64,000 bases of DNA, from NCBI GenBank assembly GCA_030835125.1, contig JAUQWM010000046.1, forward strand, positions 1 to 64,000, given 5' to 3'. The number at the start of each line of letters is the position of its first letter. Position 1 is the stretch's first letter. The notes beneath the pieces were generated by a model that was not told the DNA's origin, made no database searches, and saw only the letters and a list, made by a program, of their open reading frames with translations. The DNA is from Gemmatimonadaceae bacterium (GTDB lineage: Bacteria > Gemmatimonadota > Gemmatimonadetes > Gemmatimonadales > Gemmatimonadaceae). The position numbers and the translations under genes are program-made. Shown piece by piece: positions 39,978 through 47,951 of this stretch.

Positions 39978-42122
39978 ATGCGGGTTGTCCTGTTGGCGGC
40001 GCTGGCCGCGAGTGTGCTTGGGGCGTCAGGTGGCGTAGCGCAGGGTGCGCCGAAGCCTGAGCCCCGGGGTGTCCGTGAGTCATTCGGCTACCGGGTCGCG
40101 GGACCGTTCGGGACAGGATTCGTCTCCGTCACCGATGACGGCCTGGTGCAGTTTTCGCTCGACGATCGCCTGGCGAGTCACCGGGATCGTCCGCGAGAGC
40201 CCGACCCGCTCCGCGAGTTCTACCTTCCGGACGACGTGCTCGAGTGGACCGCCAGTGTCAACGCGCTGCTTGCGTGGATGCAGCAGGGAGCCGTTGGATC
40301 GCCGCCGCAGGCGGCGCTGGGGAACGATGGCGGTGTGGTGATTTCGGTGATCCCGAGGGTCCCCGCCACGCCCGATGGACGGGTTTCGTTCGGGATCAAC
40401 CGATGCCGACGGAGCGTGCACGGCAGCGAGGTCACCGTGTATGCGCTGGCGAGCATCGCGGCGCAGTTCCGTCGCGCTGCCCTCGAGGCCCAAGCCGCGG
40501 CGCGACGCAATCCGGACGCTGGCGCCATCTGGTACGAGCACGCGGTCGCGTGCCCGGCACGTCTCCGCGAGGAAAGCGCGAGGCCCGCGTGGCCGGCCAG
40601 TCTCACCACGAATCGGCCGCACCAGGAACTGGTCCAGCTCGTGGTCAGCGTCAACGGCACCGTCGAAGCGGGCAGCGAGAGGTTCATGCCCTCCATCGAC
40701 GCGAGAATGGCGCGCGCCATTCGCACCGTGCTGCCGTCGTGGCGCTTCTCGCCCGCGTTGCGGGGTGGCCAGCCGGTGCGACAACTCGCGCACGTCCCGG
40801 TCGGTTTCACGCCGCCCGTCGTCACGGGGATCGGTCGCACGACGTGCCCCGCGGCCGGAGCGTCGCCCTGCGACTCGCTCTTCGCCGTTGCGACCGCCGA
40901 CGGGAACGCGGGATCGATCATGCCGCAGGGTGACGGCGCCGTTCGCATCGCCAGCACCGCGGAGTCCAACGGACTCCACCTGCTTGGCGAGCACCGCGCT
41001 CCCGTGGTGCAGGTGACCGGTCGGTCGCTGGGGCAGTTCGTCGACGCGGTGGAGCGGGCCATGCCCGGCCTCGTCACCAGTATCACCGAACGCAGCCTGC
41101 CTGACGCGGAGTACGCGACGGGGGTGCCCGTGATCGGCGCGCCCGACAGGCCCGGGCTGAGCATGTGGCTCTCCCCGACGGGGTGGATCCGCGCCGGCTA
41201 CGGGTGCGGGCGCGACGGCCAGGGTTCCATCCGCTTCATGGAGCTGACCCCGACGCAGGTTCCGCGCTTCCTCGCCGTATCGCGCTCCGCCCTGGAACGG
41301 TTGTCGCGCCAGCCACGGTGGGCGCCGCGGGGCGACCGGCCGTTCGCCGAGCACGAACTCTCCTGCGACGTCTCGCGCGACGGCCCGGCCCTCATCCCTG
41401 CCCTGTTCGGCTACGGCGCGGGGCAGGCCAGCATCGAGGTCCTCGCCCGCTTCGTCGTGGACAGCACGGGGCGGGTCGAGGCACCGACGATCGAGACGAT
41501 GCCCGGTCCCGATTCCGCGGCCCGGCGCCTGACGAGGGAGGCGCTCAAGGATTGGCTGTTCATCCCGGCGGTCGCCGAGGGGCGGCGGGTGCGGGCCGAG
41601 GTCCACGTCAGCGTCGTGCTGCGCCCGCTCGATGCCGACGCGGTGGTGCTCGCCCACTCGCCACGGCCGGGGGTGCCTGACGACACGCTGCGCCGGACGA
41701 TCTTCTTCCGGCCCAATGCGCCGCCGGATCGTCCCCGAGGCGAGACCTCGATGGAGGGCTGGCGCGAGGTCGACGCCGCCATAAAGCCGTTCATCGCGGA
41801 GGCACGCCGCACCTGGCCTTTCGCGCGCGACCGGTTCGTGCGGAGGACCCTGCCGGCGGGGTACGACTTCTTCGTGACGGCGCGCCTCACCGATCCCGTC
41901 GGGCGCCAGGAGCAGGTGTTCATTCGCGTCGAGCGGATCGAGGGCACGCTCATCCACGGGCGCGTGCAGAGCGAGATCAACACTGTCTCCGGGTGGCAGC
42001 GCGGGGACCGGTTCAGCCTGGATCAGGCCGACCTGATCGACTGGACGATCGTCGCGCCCGACGGCACGGAGGAGGGCAACGTCGTGGGCCGGTTCCTCGA
42101 CACCTGGTACCGTCGCCGGTAG
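39978..42122 (+). CDS. Secreted protein with two TonB C-terminal-like domains
   Basis: A 714-aa protein with a signal peptide (MRVVLLAALAASVLGASGG). Residues ~217-280 resemble a TonB_C domain (LVVSVNGTVEAGSERFMPS, then LPSWRFSPALRGGQPVRQ) and a second copy lies at ~485-550 (FVVDSTGRVEAPTIE, LKDWLFIPAVAEGRRV). There is no N-terminal transmembrane anchor and no proline-rich linker as in real TonB, so it is not an ordinary energy transducer. The last ~120 residues have a DUF2314-like pattern (EARRTWPFARDRFVRRTLP, then VIDWTIVAPDGTEEGNVVG) placing it near proteins of unknown function. It follows the Asp-box gene by 92 bases and may share its transcript. Confidence 0.7.
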   Translation: MRVVLLAALAASVLGASGGVAQGAPKPEPRGVRESFGYRVAGPFGTGFVSVTDDGLVQFSLDDRLASHRDRPREPDPLREFYLPDDVLEWTASVNALLAWMQQGAVGSPPQAALGNDGGVVISVIPRVPATPDGRVSFGINRCRRSVHGSEVTVYALASIAAQFRRAALEAQAAARRNPDAGAIWYEHAVACPARLREESARPAWPASLTTNRPHQELVQLVVSVNGTVEAGSERFMPSIDARMARAIRTVLPSWRFSPALRGGQPVRQLAHVPVGFTPPVVTGIGRTTCPAAGASPCDSLFAVATADGNAGSIMPQGDGAVRIASTAESNGLHLLGEHRAPVVQVTGRSLGQFVDAVERAMPGLVTSITERSLPDAEYATGVPVIGAPDRPGLSMWLSPTGWIRAGYGCGRDGQGSIRFMELTPTQVPRFLAVSRSALERLSRQPRWAPRGDRPFAEHELSCDVSRDGPALIPALFGYGAGQASIEVLARFVVDSTGRVEAPTIETMPGPDSAARRLTREALKDWLFIPAVAEGRRVRAEVHVSVVLRPLDADAVVLAHSPRPGVPDDTLRRTIFFRPNAPPDRPRGETSMEGWREVDAAIKPFIAEARRTWPFARDRFVRRTLPAGYDFFVTARLTDPVGRQEQVFIRVERIEGTLIHGRVQSEINTVSGWQRGDRFSLDQADLIDWTIVAPDGTEEGNVVGRFLDTWYRRR

Positions 42123-42158
42123 GCACCGGGACCCATGGGGCCCTGCCCCCCTTGGCGC

Positions 42159-43175
42159 TCAGTCCGGGCTCTGCCCGAACAGCGCCATGTTGGAGCTGTG
42201 CCCGGGGGTGACCTTCTTCTCCGGGTAGATCCAGTGCACCGCCTGGTTGACCGCGGTCGCGGCCTCGCCGAACCCGGACGCGATCAGCTTGAGCTTTCCG
42301 GGATAGGTCGTCACGTCGCCGGCGGCGTAGATGCCGGGCTGTCCGGTCTCCATGCAACTGTTGACCACGATCTCTTCCTTCTCGAGCGTCAGGCCCCACT
42401 GCGCCAGCGCGCCGAGGTCACTCACGTAGCCGAGCATCGGTAGCACCACGTCGCACGCCAGGGCGAACGTCGCCTTCGTCTTCGTGTCGCGCAGCACCAC
42501 GCCCGTGAGGGTGCCGTCCACGCTCAGGATGTCGTGCAGTTCATGGAAGGTGTGGAGCCCCATGCGCCCCTCGGCGGCGGCGCGCTGGACCTCGGTGACC
42601 GTCGCGGCGTGGGCCCGGAACCGGTCGCTGCGATGCACGAGCGTGAGGGTCGCGGCGCGGTCGAGGAGCTGGTGCGCCCAGTCGAACGCCGTGTCGCCGC
42701 CCCCGAGGATGAGGATCCGCTTCCCGCGAAAGGCCTCGGGATCGGTCACCACGTCGAAGATGCCCCGTCCGTACCAGGGGTGTGCAACCACCTGCGGCAG
42801 GCGCCGCGGTGAGAACGCGCCGATGCCGGCTGCGATGACGATCGCCCGGGACGGAAACTCGCCGCCCTCGGTCTGGAGCACGAAGAGGCCCTCGCGTCGC
42901 TCGAGACCCATGATGGTCTCGTTGAGGTGCGTCGCGCCCCGGAACTGCAGCGCCTGCTCGGTCAGTCCCTTCACGAAGTCCTTCGCCAGCACCTTGGGGA
43001 ATCCACCGACGTCGAAGATGTACTTCTCCGGGTAGAGCGCGGTGAGCTGGCCGCCGAGTTGCGGGAGGGCGTCGACGATCTGGGCCTTCACCCCACGCAT
43101 GCCGGCGTAGAAGAGGGCGAACAGGCCGGTGGGGCCGCCCCCGATGATCGTGATATCGACTGGGTCGTGGGTCAT
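42159..43175 (-). CDS. Ferredoxin-NADP reductase, thioredoxin-reductase type
   Basis: A 338-aa flavoprotein: FAD site IIGGGPTGLFALFYAG, QLGGQLTALYPEKYIFD, NADP site ILGGGDTAFDWA and the C-terminal FAD motif GIYAAGDVTTYPGKLK. There is no CxxC redox pair, which separates it from thioredoxin reductase and fits the YumC-type ferredoxin-NADP reductases found in Bacillus and Chlorobium. It passes electrons between NADPH and ferredoxin or flavodoxin. Start ATG 43175. It is divergent from the cobalamin adenosyltransferase gene across an inverted heptamer array. Confidence 0.92.
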   Translation of the reverse strand: MTHDPVDITIIGGGPTGLFALFYAGMRGVKAQIVDALPQLGGQLTALYPEKYIFDVGGFPKVLAKDFVKGLTEQALQFRGATHLNETIMGLERREGLFVLQTEGGEFPSRAIVIAAGIGAFSPRRLPQVVAHPWYGRGIFDVVTDPEAFRGKRILILGGGDTAFDWAHQLLDRAATLTLVHRSDRFRAHAATVTEVQRAAAEGRMGLHTFHELHDILSVDGTLTGVVLRDTKTKATFALACDVVLPMLGYVSDLGALAQWGLTLEKEEIVVNSCMETGQPGIYAAGDVTTYPGKLKLIASGFGEAATAVNQAVHWIYPEKKVTPGHSSNMALFGQSPD

Positions 43176-43187
43176 GGGTGGAATCTA

Positions 43188-43284
43188 GAGGTTGGAGGTC
43201 GGAGGTCCGAGGTCCGAGGGACACCCGGAACCTCCGACCTCCGACCTCCGACCTCTGACCTCCGACCTCGGACCTCGGACCTCG
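43188..43284. repeat. Two opposed heptamer arrays (GGAGGTC and GACCTCC) forming a large inverted repeat
   Basis: 43188-43220 is built of GGAGGTC/CGAGGTC units; 43231-43284 is built of GACCTCC/GACCTCG units, the reverse complement. Together they could fold into a long imperfect hairpin or cruciform in the divergent spacer between the reductase and adenosyltransferase genes. The GACCTCC unit is the same one used at 60467-60521. Confidence 0.85.
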
Positions 43285-43329
43285 CCGCCCGACCTCGCAC
43301 GCACACGACCATCCGGCCATCTTGGAACC

Positions 43330-43875
43330 ATGAAGATCTACACCAAGACCGGCGACACCGGGGACACCGGGCTCTTTGGCGGTGGGCGGGTCGGCAAGGA
43401 TCATCCCCGGGTCGAGGCCTACGGTGACGTCGATGAACTGAACGCCACGCTCGGCCTGGTGCGCGCCCTGGAGCCGATGCCCCGGATCGACGAGGTGATC
43501 GTTCCGGTGCAGCGCGACCTCTTCTCGATCGGCGCCCTGCTGGCGACGCCGGACCGCGACAAGATGCGCGCGTCGCTGGAGAAAGCGCGCATCGACGAGG
43601 GCCGCATCCGCGAGCTCGAAACGGCGATCGACCACTGCGACGCGGAACTGGACCCGTTGCGGAGCTTCATCGTCCCCGGGGGCACGGCCAAGGCGGCGTC
43701 GTTGCACGTGGCGCGCACGATCTGCCGGCGGGCGGAACGGCGCGTCGTCTCGCTCCGGCACACCGAGGAGATCCCGGAGATCGTGGTGGTCTTCCTGAAT
43801 CGCCTGTCCGACCTGCTGTTCATGCTGGCGCGCGTCGCCAACCGGCGCGCGGGTGCGGGCGAGGTGTCATGGTAG
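43330..43875 (+). CDS. Corrinoid (cob(I)alamin) adenosyltransferase, PduO type
   Basis: A 181-aa protein from ATG 43330. The ATP-binding N terminus KIYTKTGDTGDTGLFGGGRV, VDELNATLGLVRAL, the helix FIVPGGTAKAASLHVARTICRRAERR and the C-terminal FLNRLSDLLFMLARVANR are diagnostic of PduO-type enzymes. It transfers adenosine from ATP to cob(I)alamin, making adenosylcobalamin. The start gives the usual family length. It overlaps aroB by seven bases. Its product is the cofactor expected for the CarH-like regulator at 6.5 kb, though a general metabolic role is enough to explain it. Confidence 0.95.
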   Translation: MKIYTKTGDTGDTGLFGGGRVGKDHPRVEAYGDVDELNATLGLVRALEPMPRIDEVIVPVQRDLFSIGALLATPDRDKMRASLEKARIDEGRIRELETAIDHCDAELDPLRSFIVPGGTAKAASLHVARTICRRAERRVVSLRHTEEIPEIVVVFLNRLSDLLFMLARVANRRAGAGEVSW

Positions 43876-45047
43876 GGCGACCGGGCGGGCAGGTCCGCGG
43901 CGCGATCCCGACCTCCCAGGTGATCGGGGTGCTCGACTACCAGGTCATCGTCGGCCCCGGCCTGCTCGAGGCACTGGGGACGGTATGCCATCGGACGGCG
44001 CCCGCGCACAGCGTGGCGATCATCTCCGACGACCAGGTCGCGGCGCACTGGCTCCGCGCCGCCACCCGGGCCGTGACCGACGCCATGCCGGTGGCGCGGG
44101 TCTCCTCGACGACGGTCCCCAGCGGCGAGGCGTCGAAGTCGCGCGCCCAGTGGGCGGCGCTCACCGACTGGCTGCTGGCGGAGGGCGCCGGTCGCGACAC
44201 GACGGTGGTAGCGTTAGGCGGCGGCGTGGTCGGGGACCTGGCCGGCTTCGTGGCCGCGACCTACCTGCGCGGCATCCCCGTGATCCAGGTGCCCACCAGC
44301 CTGCTGGCGATGGTCGATGCGGCCATTGGCGGCAAGACGGGCGTGGACACGCCCGACGGCAAGAACCTCGTCGGCGCGTTCCACCAGCCGTCCGCGGTGG
44401 TGGTGGATCCGCTGGTGCTGTCGACCCTGCCCGCCCATCACCTGCGCGCGGGGATGGCCGAGGTGATCAAGCACGGCGCGATTTCCGACGCCGCCTACTT
44501 CCGGCTGGCCGCGACGTGGGGCGCCACCGTGCACCGCGCCAGGCAGCGCGACGAGGCGGTCGACTTCAGCGGTCCGCAGGCCCTGGACGTGATCGGGCGC
44601 TCCATCACCACCAAGGCCGAGGTGGTGAACGGCGACCCGCGGGAACGGGGCCGCCGGCAGGTGCTGAACGCGGGACACACCGTGGCCCACGCGATCGAGC
44701 GCGAGACCGGGTACGCCGTGCTCCACGGGGAGGCGGTGGCGATGGGCCTGGCCGTGGAGGCGGAACTCGGCGAGCGGGCCGGCGTCACCGCCCCGGGCAC
44801 CGGCCACGCGCTGCGATCCGCGTTAGGCGGCGCCGGCCTGCCCACCTGGCTTCCCGCGGGCATGGACGCCGGTGGCCTGGTGGCCGCGATGCGCCACGAC
44901 AAGAAGGCGCGTGCCGGGTCGCTCGCCTTCGCGCTCCTGGCGGCCATCGGGTCGCCGGCCGGGAATGACGACGCGGGATGGTCCACCGCGCTCGACGAAT
45001 CCCTGGTGCGCGAGGTGCTCTCCTCGCCCGCTCCCGCCCTTCCCTAG
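43869..45047 (+). CDS. aroB: 3-dehydroquinate synthase
   Basis: A 392-aa protein with the family signatures VPSGEASKS, VALGGGVVGDLAGFVAATYLRG, QVPTSLLAMVDAAIGGKTG, GMAEVIKHG, and the metal-binding NAGHTVAHAIE and LHGEAVAMG. It converts DAHP to 3-dehydroquinate, step two of the shikimate pathway, in the cytoplasm with NAD+ and a divalent metal. The start ATG 43869 overlaps the end of the adenosyltransferase gene, so the two are coupled. Other aro genes are not in the window. Two CGTTAGGC words encode Leu-Gly here. Confidence 0.96.
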   Translation: MVGRPGGQVRGAIPTSQVIGVLDYQVIVGPGLLEALGTVCHRTAPAHSVAIISDDQVAAHWLRAATRAVTDAMPVARVSSTTVPSGEASKSRAQWAALTDWLLAEGAGRDTTVVALGGGVVGDLAGFVAATYLRGIPVIQVPTSLLAMVDAAIGGKTGVDTPDGKNLVGAFHQPSAVVVDPLVLSTLPAHHLRAGMAEVIKHGAISDAAYFRLAATWGATVHRARQRDEAVDFSGPQALDVIGRSITTKAEVVNGDPRERGRRQVLNAGHTVAHAIERETGYAVLHGEAVAMGLAVEAELGERAGVTAPGTGHALRSALGGAGLPTWLPAGMDAGGLVAAMRHDKKARAGSLAFALLAAIGSPAGNDDAGWSTALDESLVREVLSSPAPALP

Positions 45048-45057
45048 GCACGACCCC

Positions 45058-45243
45058 ATGTCTCCCGGCGGCGCCTACGTCCTGGCCATGGCCTCGCTCA
45101 TCGCGCTCGGCGCCCTGGGCGCGTGGCTTATCAACGTTCCCTGGTGGGCCGCCGGCCTGCTCGCCGTGGCGGGGATCGGCGTGGCCCGATGGCTGTTCAG
45201 GCGGGCGAGTCGCAAACGAGCCCGACAGGAAGCCGAAACCTGA
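45058..45243 (+). CDS. Small two-helix membrane protein, unknown function
   Basis: A 61-aa ORF starting at ATG 45058, ten bases after the aroB stop and in the same operon. It has two hydrophobic helices (AYVLAMASLIALGALGAWLI and WWAAGLLAVAGIGVARWLF) and a strongly basic tail (RRASRKRARQEAET). The codon use is like the neighbouring genes, and the position right behind aroB supports a real gene. I recognise no family. Confidence 0.6.
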   Translation: MSPGGAYVLAMASLIALGALGAWLINVPWWAAGLLAVAGIGVARWLFRRASRKRARQEAET

Positions 45244-45257
45244 GCCGATCGCTCAGG

Positions 45258-45283
45258 GATCACATTTGCGTGATCTGCGTCAC
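45258..45283 (+). promoter_or_regulatory. Overlapping palindromes upstream of the sigma gene, one of CRP/FNR class
   Basis: GATCAC-N6-GTGATC (45258-45275) overlaps GTGA-N6-TCAC (45270-45283). The second is the exact half-site arrangement used by CRP/FNR-family regulators. It lies 77 bases before the sigma-factor start. I could not identify confident -35/-10 boxes for the gene, so whether a bound regulator would activate or repress is open. Confidence 0.5.
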
Positions 45284-45359
45284 AAGTTGTTGAAACATCA
45301 GCATATGCCGGTTCTGGCACCTTCTGCGCAGGGGACCGGGCACGCGGAAGGCACGAAAA

Positions 45360-46358
45360 ATGGCTGTTGACGCTCCGAAAACCGACACGTATCGTGCGCG
45401 CCCGTTCCACTGGGAATTGCCGCCGACGCTGGCGCGCCAACTCAAAAAAGGGCCAGGTGCGTGTATGCAGCAGGTGACTGAGGGTCGGACCAAGGGCTTC
45501 CTGCGTTCCTCGCCGTCAACAGCATTCGACCAGTACCTGCACGACATCCAGAAGCTGCCGCTGATCACCGACCCCGCCGAGGAGAGACGCCTCGCCCGGC
45601 TGGCGCAGAAGGGTGACGAAGCGGCGGCGGAACGACTGGTCACGGCCAACCTGCGGTTCGTGATCTCGTACGTGAAGAAGTACCAGGGCCACGGGCTCGA
45701 CCTCAGTGAGCTCGTCGCGATCGGCAACGAGGGACTCCTCAAGGCCGTTCGCAAGTTCGATCCCGACCAGGGCGTGAAGTTCATCTCCTACGCCGTGTGG
45801 TGGGTGCGCCAGGCGGTGCTGAAGGCGCTGGCCGAGCAGACGCGCTCCGTGCGCATCCCGCTCAACCAGAACTCGCAGCTCATCCGGTTGTCGCGCGCCG
45901 AGACGATCCTGGCCCAGGTGCTGAAGCGCGACCCCACGGACCACGAGATCAGCCGGCTGCTCGAGGAGCCGGTGGAGCAGATCCGGGCCTCGCGGCAGAT
46001 GTCCTCCACCGAGGTCTCGCTCGACGCCCCCGTCGACCGCTCCGACCGTGACGCCGCCACGTTAGGCGAGCGCTTCTCGGGCATCGAGGGCGCCGACATC
46101 GAGGACCGCACGGACTTCCACCTGATGCGGGAGTTCATCGACCGCGTCTTCCGCCGCTACCTCACGCCGCGCGAGCGCCGCATCCTGTACCTGTACTACG
46201 GACTCGAGGAAGGCTCCGAGGCCATGACGCTGGAGCGCATCGGCGCGCTGCTCGGCGTGACCCGCGAACGCATCCGCCAGATCCGCGAACGGGCGTTCGA
46301 GAAGCTCCGCGAGTCACCCGACGGACGGGCCCTGGCAGGATTCTGGAACGTCGCATAG
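45360..46358 (+). CDS. RNA polymerase sigma factor, sigma-70 family (group 1/2, RpoD-like)
   Basis: A 332-aa protein; ATG 45360 is preferred for GGAAGG seven bases upstream, with ATG 45465 as an alternative giving 297 aa. Region 1.2 (STAFDQYLHDIQKLPLITD), region 2 (RLVTANLRFVISYVKKY, DLSELVAIGNEGLLKAV, YAVWWVRQA), region 3 and region 4 (LGVTRERIRQIRERAFEKL) are complete. There is no long acidic region 1.1. It recruits core polymerase to -35/-10 promoters. The size and motifs fit either the principal sigma of this organism or a close group-2 paralog. It is followed by a strong terminator. Confidence 0.93.
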   Translation: MAVDAPKTDTYRARPFHWELPPTLARQLKKGPGACMQQVTEGRTKGFLRSSPSTAFDQYLHDIQKLPLITDPAEERRLARLAQKGDEAAAERLVTANLRFVISYVKKYQGHGLDLSELVAIGNEGLLKAVRKFDPDQGVKFISYAVWWVRQAVLKALAEQTRSVRIPLNQNSQLIRLSRAETILAQVLKRDPTDHEISRLLEEPVEQIRASRQMSSTEVSLDAPVDRSDRDAATLGERFSGIEGADIEDRTDFHLMREFIDRVFRRYLTPRERRILYLYYGLEEGSEAMTLERIGALLGVTRERIRQIRERAFEKLRESPDGRALAGFWNVA

Positions 46359-46366
46359 GGAATCAG

Positions 46367-46387
46367 GCGCAGAGCGCAAAGCGCAAG
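46367..46387. repeat. Three heptamer repeats after the sigma-factor gene
   Basis: GCGCAGA, GCGCAAA and GCGCAAG follow each other between the sigma stop and its terminator. It is a short example of the period-7 arrays in this window. Confidence 0.6.
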
Positions 46388-46389
46388 GG

Positions 46390-46422
46390 ACCCCGACGGC
46401 GATTCGTCGGGGTTTCGCTTTT
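46390..46422 (+). terminator. Rho-independent terminator of the sigma-factor gene
   Basis: ACCCCGACG (46390-46398) pairs with CGTCGGGGT (46405-46413) around a six-base loop and is followed by a T-rich run (TTCGCTTTT). It lies about 30 bases after the stop at 46358. Confidence 0.88.
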
Positions 46423-46479
46423 CGCCCCCTCGCCTCCGCCCGATTCGTAGAATCCCCTTTGCGCTCTGCCCGCTGCGCG

Positions 46480-46514
46480 CTGCAATCTGCACTCTGCAAT
46501 CTGCACTCTGCCCT
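46480..46514. repeat. Five heptamers alternating CTGCAAT and CTGCACT
   Basis: CTGCAAT, CTGCACT, CTGCAAT, CTGCACT, CTGCCCT. The array ends 12 bases before the GTG start of glcD and occupies its leader, where no purine-rich ribosome-binding site can be seen. Confidence 0.85.
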
Positions 46515-46526
46515 ACATTCCCCGTC

Positions 46527-47951
46527 GTGTCTCCTCTCGCGACCCAACTCGCGGACATCGTTGGCTCCCGGTACGTCCTGACGCGCCCCGCCGAGACGTT
46601 CGTCTATACGGCGGACGGGCTCCCCGGCTATCGGCGGCAGCCGACGCTCGTGGTCATGCCGGGCACCCGCGATGAGGTTGTCGGGGTCGTTCGCCTGCTG
46701 GCCGCCCACAAGGTCGCGTTCGTCCCCCGAGGCGCGGGCACGGGACTCTCCGGCGGCGCGCTGGCCGACGGCGCGGTCCTCCTCGCGCTGCACCGCCTGC
46801 GCCGCATCCTCGCCATCGACCCGGAGAACCGGCTCGCGGTGGTCGAGCCGGGCGTGGTGAACGCGTCGCTCTCCCGGGCGACGGCCTCCCACGGGCTCCA
46901 CTACGCGCCCGACCCGTCGAGCCAGGCCGCCTGCACCATCGGCGGCAACGTCGCCGAGAACGCGGGGGGGCCGCACTGCCTGAAGTACGGCGTGACGATG
47001 AACCACATCCTGGCGGTCACCGCGGTCCTCCCCGACGGCTCGGTCGCCACGTTAGGCTCGGCGGACGGCGAGGCGCCCGGCTACGACCTCGCCGGGACGT
47101 TCACGGGCTCGGAGGGGTGCTTCGGCGTGGCGCTCGACGTCACCGTCCGCCTGACGAGGAACCCCGAGGCGGTGCGCACCCTGCTCGCCGATTTCACGTC
47201 GATCGACGACGCCGCGCGGGCGGTGTCGGCCATCGTCGCCACCGGGATCGTCCCGGCGGCGCTCGAGATGATGGACCAGCCCACGATTCGCGCGGTCGAG
47301 GCGTCGATCTACGCGGCGGGGTACCCGGTCGACGCGGCGGCCGTGCTCCTCATCGAGGTCGACGGGCTGGCGGCCGGGGTTGAACCCGACGTGGCGCTGG
47401 TCGATGCGCTCTGCCGGCAGCACGGCGCACGCACGGTGCGCATCGCCCGCGACGACGCCGAGCGCGCGCGGCTCTGGCAGGGACGCAAGAAGGCGTTCGG
47501 CGCCATGGGCCGCATCGCGCCACACCTGGTCGTGCAGGACGCGGTGGTGCCGCGCACGAAGCTGCCGCACGTCATGGCGACCATCGGGGCCATCGCCGCC
47601 CGCCACCACGTGACGGTCTGCAACGTCTTCCACGCCGGCGACGGCAACCTGCACCCGAACATCGCCTACAACGCCGACGACGCCGCCGAATCGGCGCGCG
47701 TCCACGCCGCGATGCGCGAGATCATGACCCTCTGCGTCGAGGTGGGGGGGAGCGTCACCGGCGAGCACGGGATCGGGCTCGACAAGCTGGACTACATGCC
47801 GCTGATCTTCCCGGAGGCGTCGCTGGCCGCGATGTGCCGCCTGCGCGAGGTGTTCGACCCCGAGCGGCGCGCCAACCCGGGCAAGGTCGTGCCCATCCGC
47901 TCCTGCCGCGAATGGGCCGGCGTCCCGGCCACCCGCGTCGCCCGTGCCTGA
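46527..47951 (+). CDS. glcD: Glycolate oxidase FAD-binding subunit GlcD
   Basis: A 474-aa FAD-linked oxidase (GTG start). PCMH-type FAD domain: PRGAGTGLSGGAL, DPSSQAACTIGGNVAENAGGP, YDLAGTFTGSEGCFGV. The C-terminal FAD-oxidase cap carries CNVFHAGDGNLHPNIAYN and SVTGEHGIGLDKLDYMP. GlcD oxidises glycolate (or D-lactate/2-hydroxyacids) to the 2-oxo acid and hands electrons through GlcE/GlcF to the membrane. The next two genes, overlapping by 8 and 4 bases, are glcE and glcF. The leader is a heptamer array without a recognisable SD. The start could be slightly different. Confidence 0.94.
   Translation: MSPLATQLADIVGSRYVLTRPAETFVYTADGLPGYRRQPTLVVMPGTRDEVVGVVRLLAAHKVAFVPRGAGTGLSGGALADGAVLLALHRLRRILAIDPENRLAVVEPGVVNASLSRATASHGLHYAPDPSSQAACTIGGNVAENAGGPHCLKYGVTMNHILAVTAVLPDGSVATLGSADGEAPGYDLAGTFTGSEGCFGVALDVTVRLTRNPEAVRTLLADFTSIDDAARAVSAIVATGIVPAALEMMDQPTIRAVEASIYAAGYPVDAAAVLLIEVDGLAAGVEPDVALVDALCRQHGARTVRIARDDAERARLWQGRKKAFGAMGRIAPHLVVQDAVVPRTKLPHVMATIGAIAARHHVTVCNVFHAGDGNLHPNIAYNADDAAESARVHAAMREIMTLCVEVGGSVTGEHGIGLDKLDYMPLIFPEASLAAMCRLREVFDPERRANPGKVVPIRSCREWAGVPATRVARA

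Noticed and set aside
43188-43284. Origin or iteron cluster
   Set aside because: The units are 7-nt microsatellite repeats with no DnaA boxes or replication gene nearby.
45260-45360. A confident -35/-10 promoter for the sigma-factor gene
   Set aside because: TTGAAA at 45290 has no acceptable -10 at 16-18 bases, and other pairings are weak, so only the palindromes were listed.
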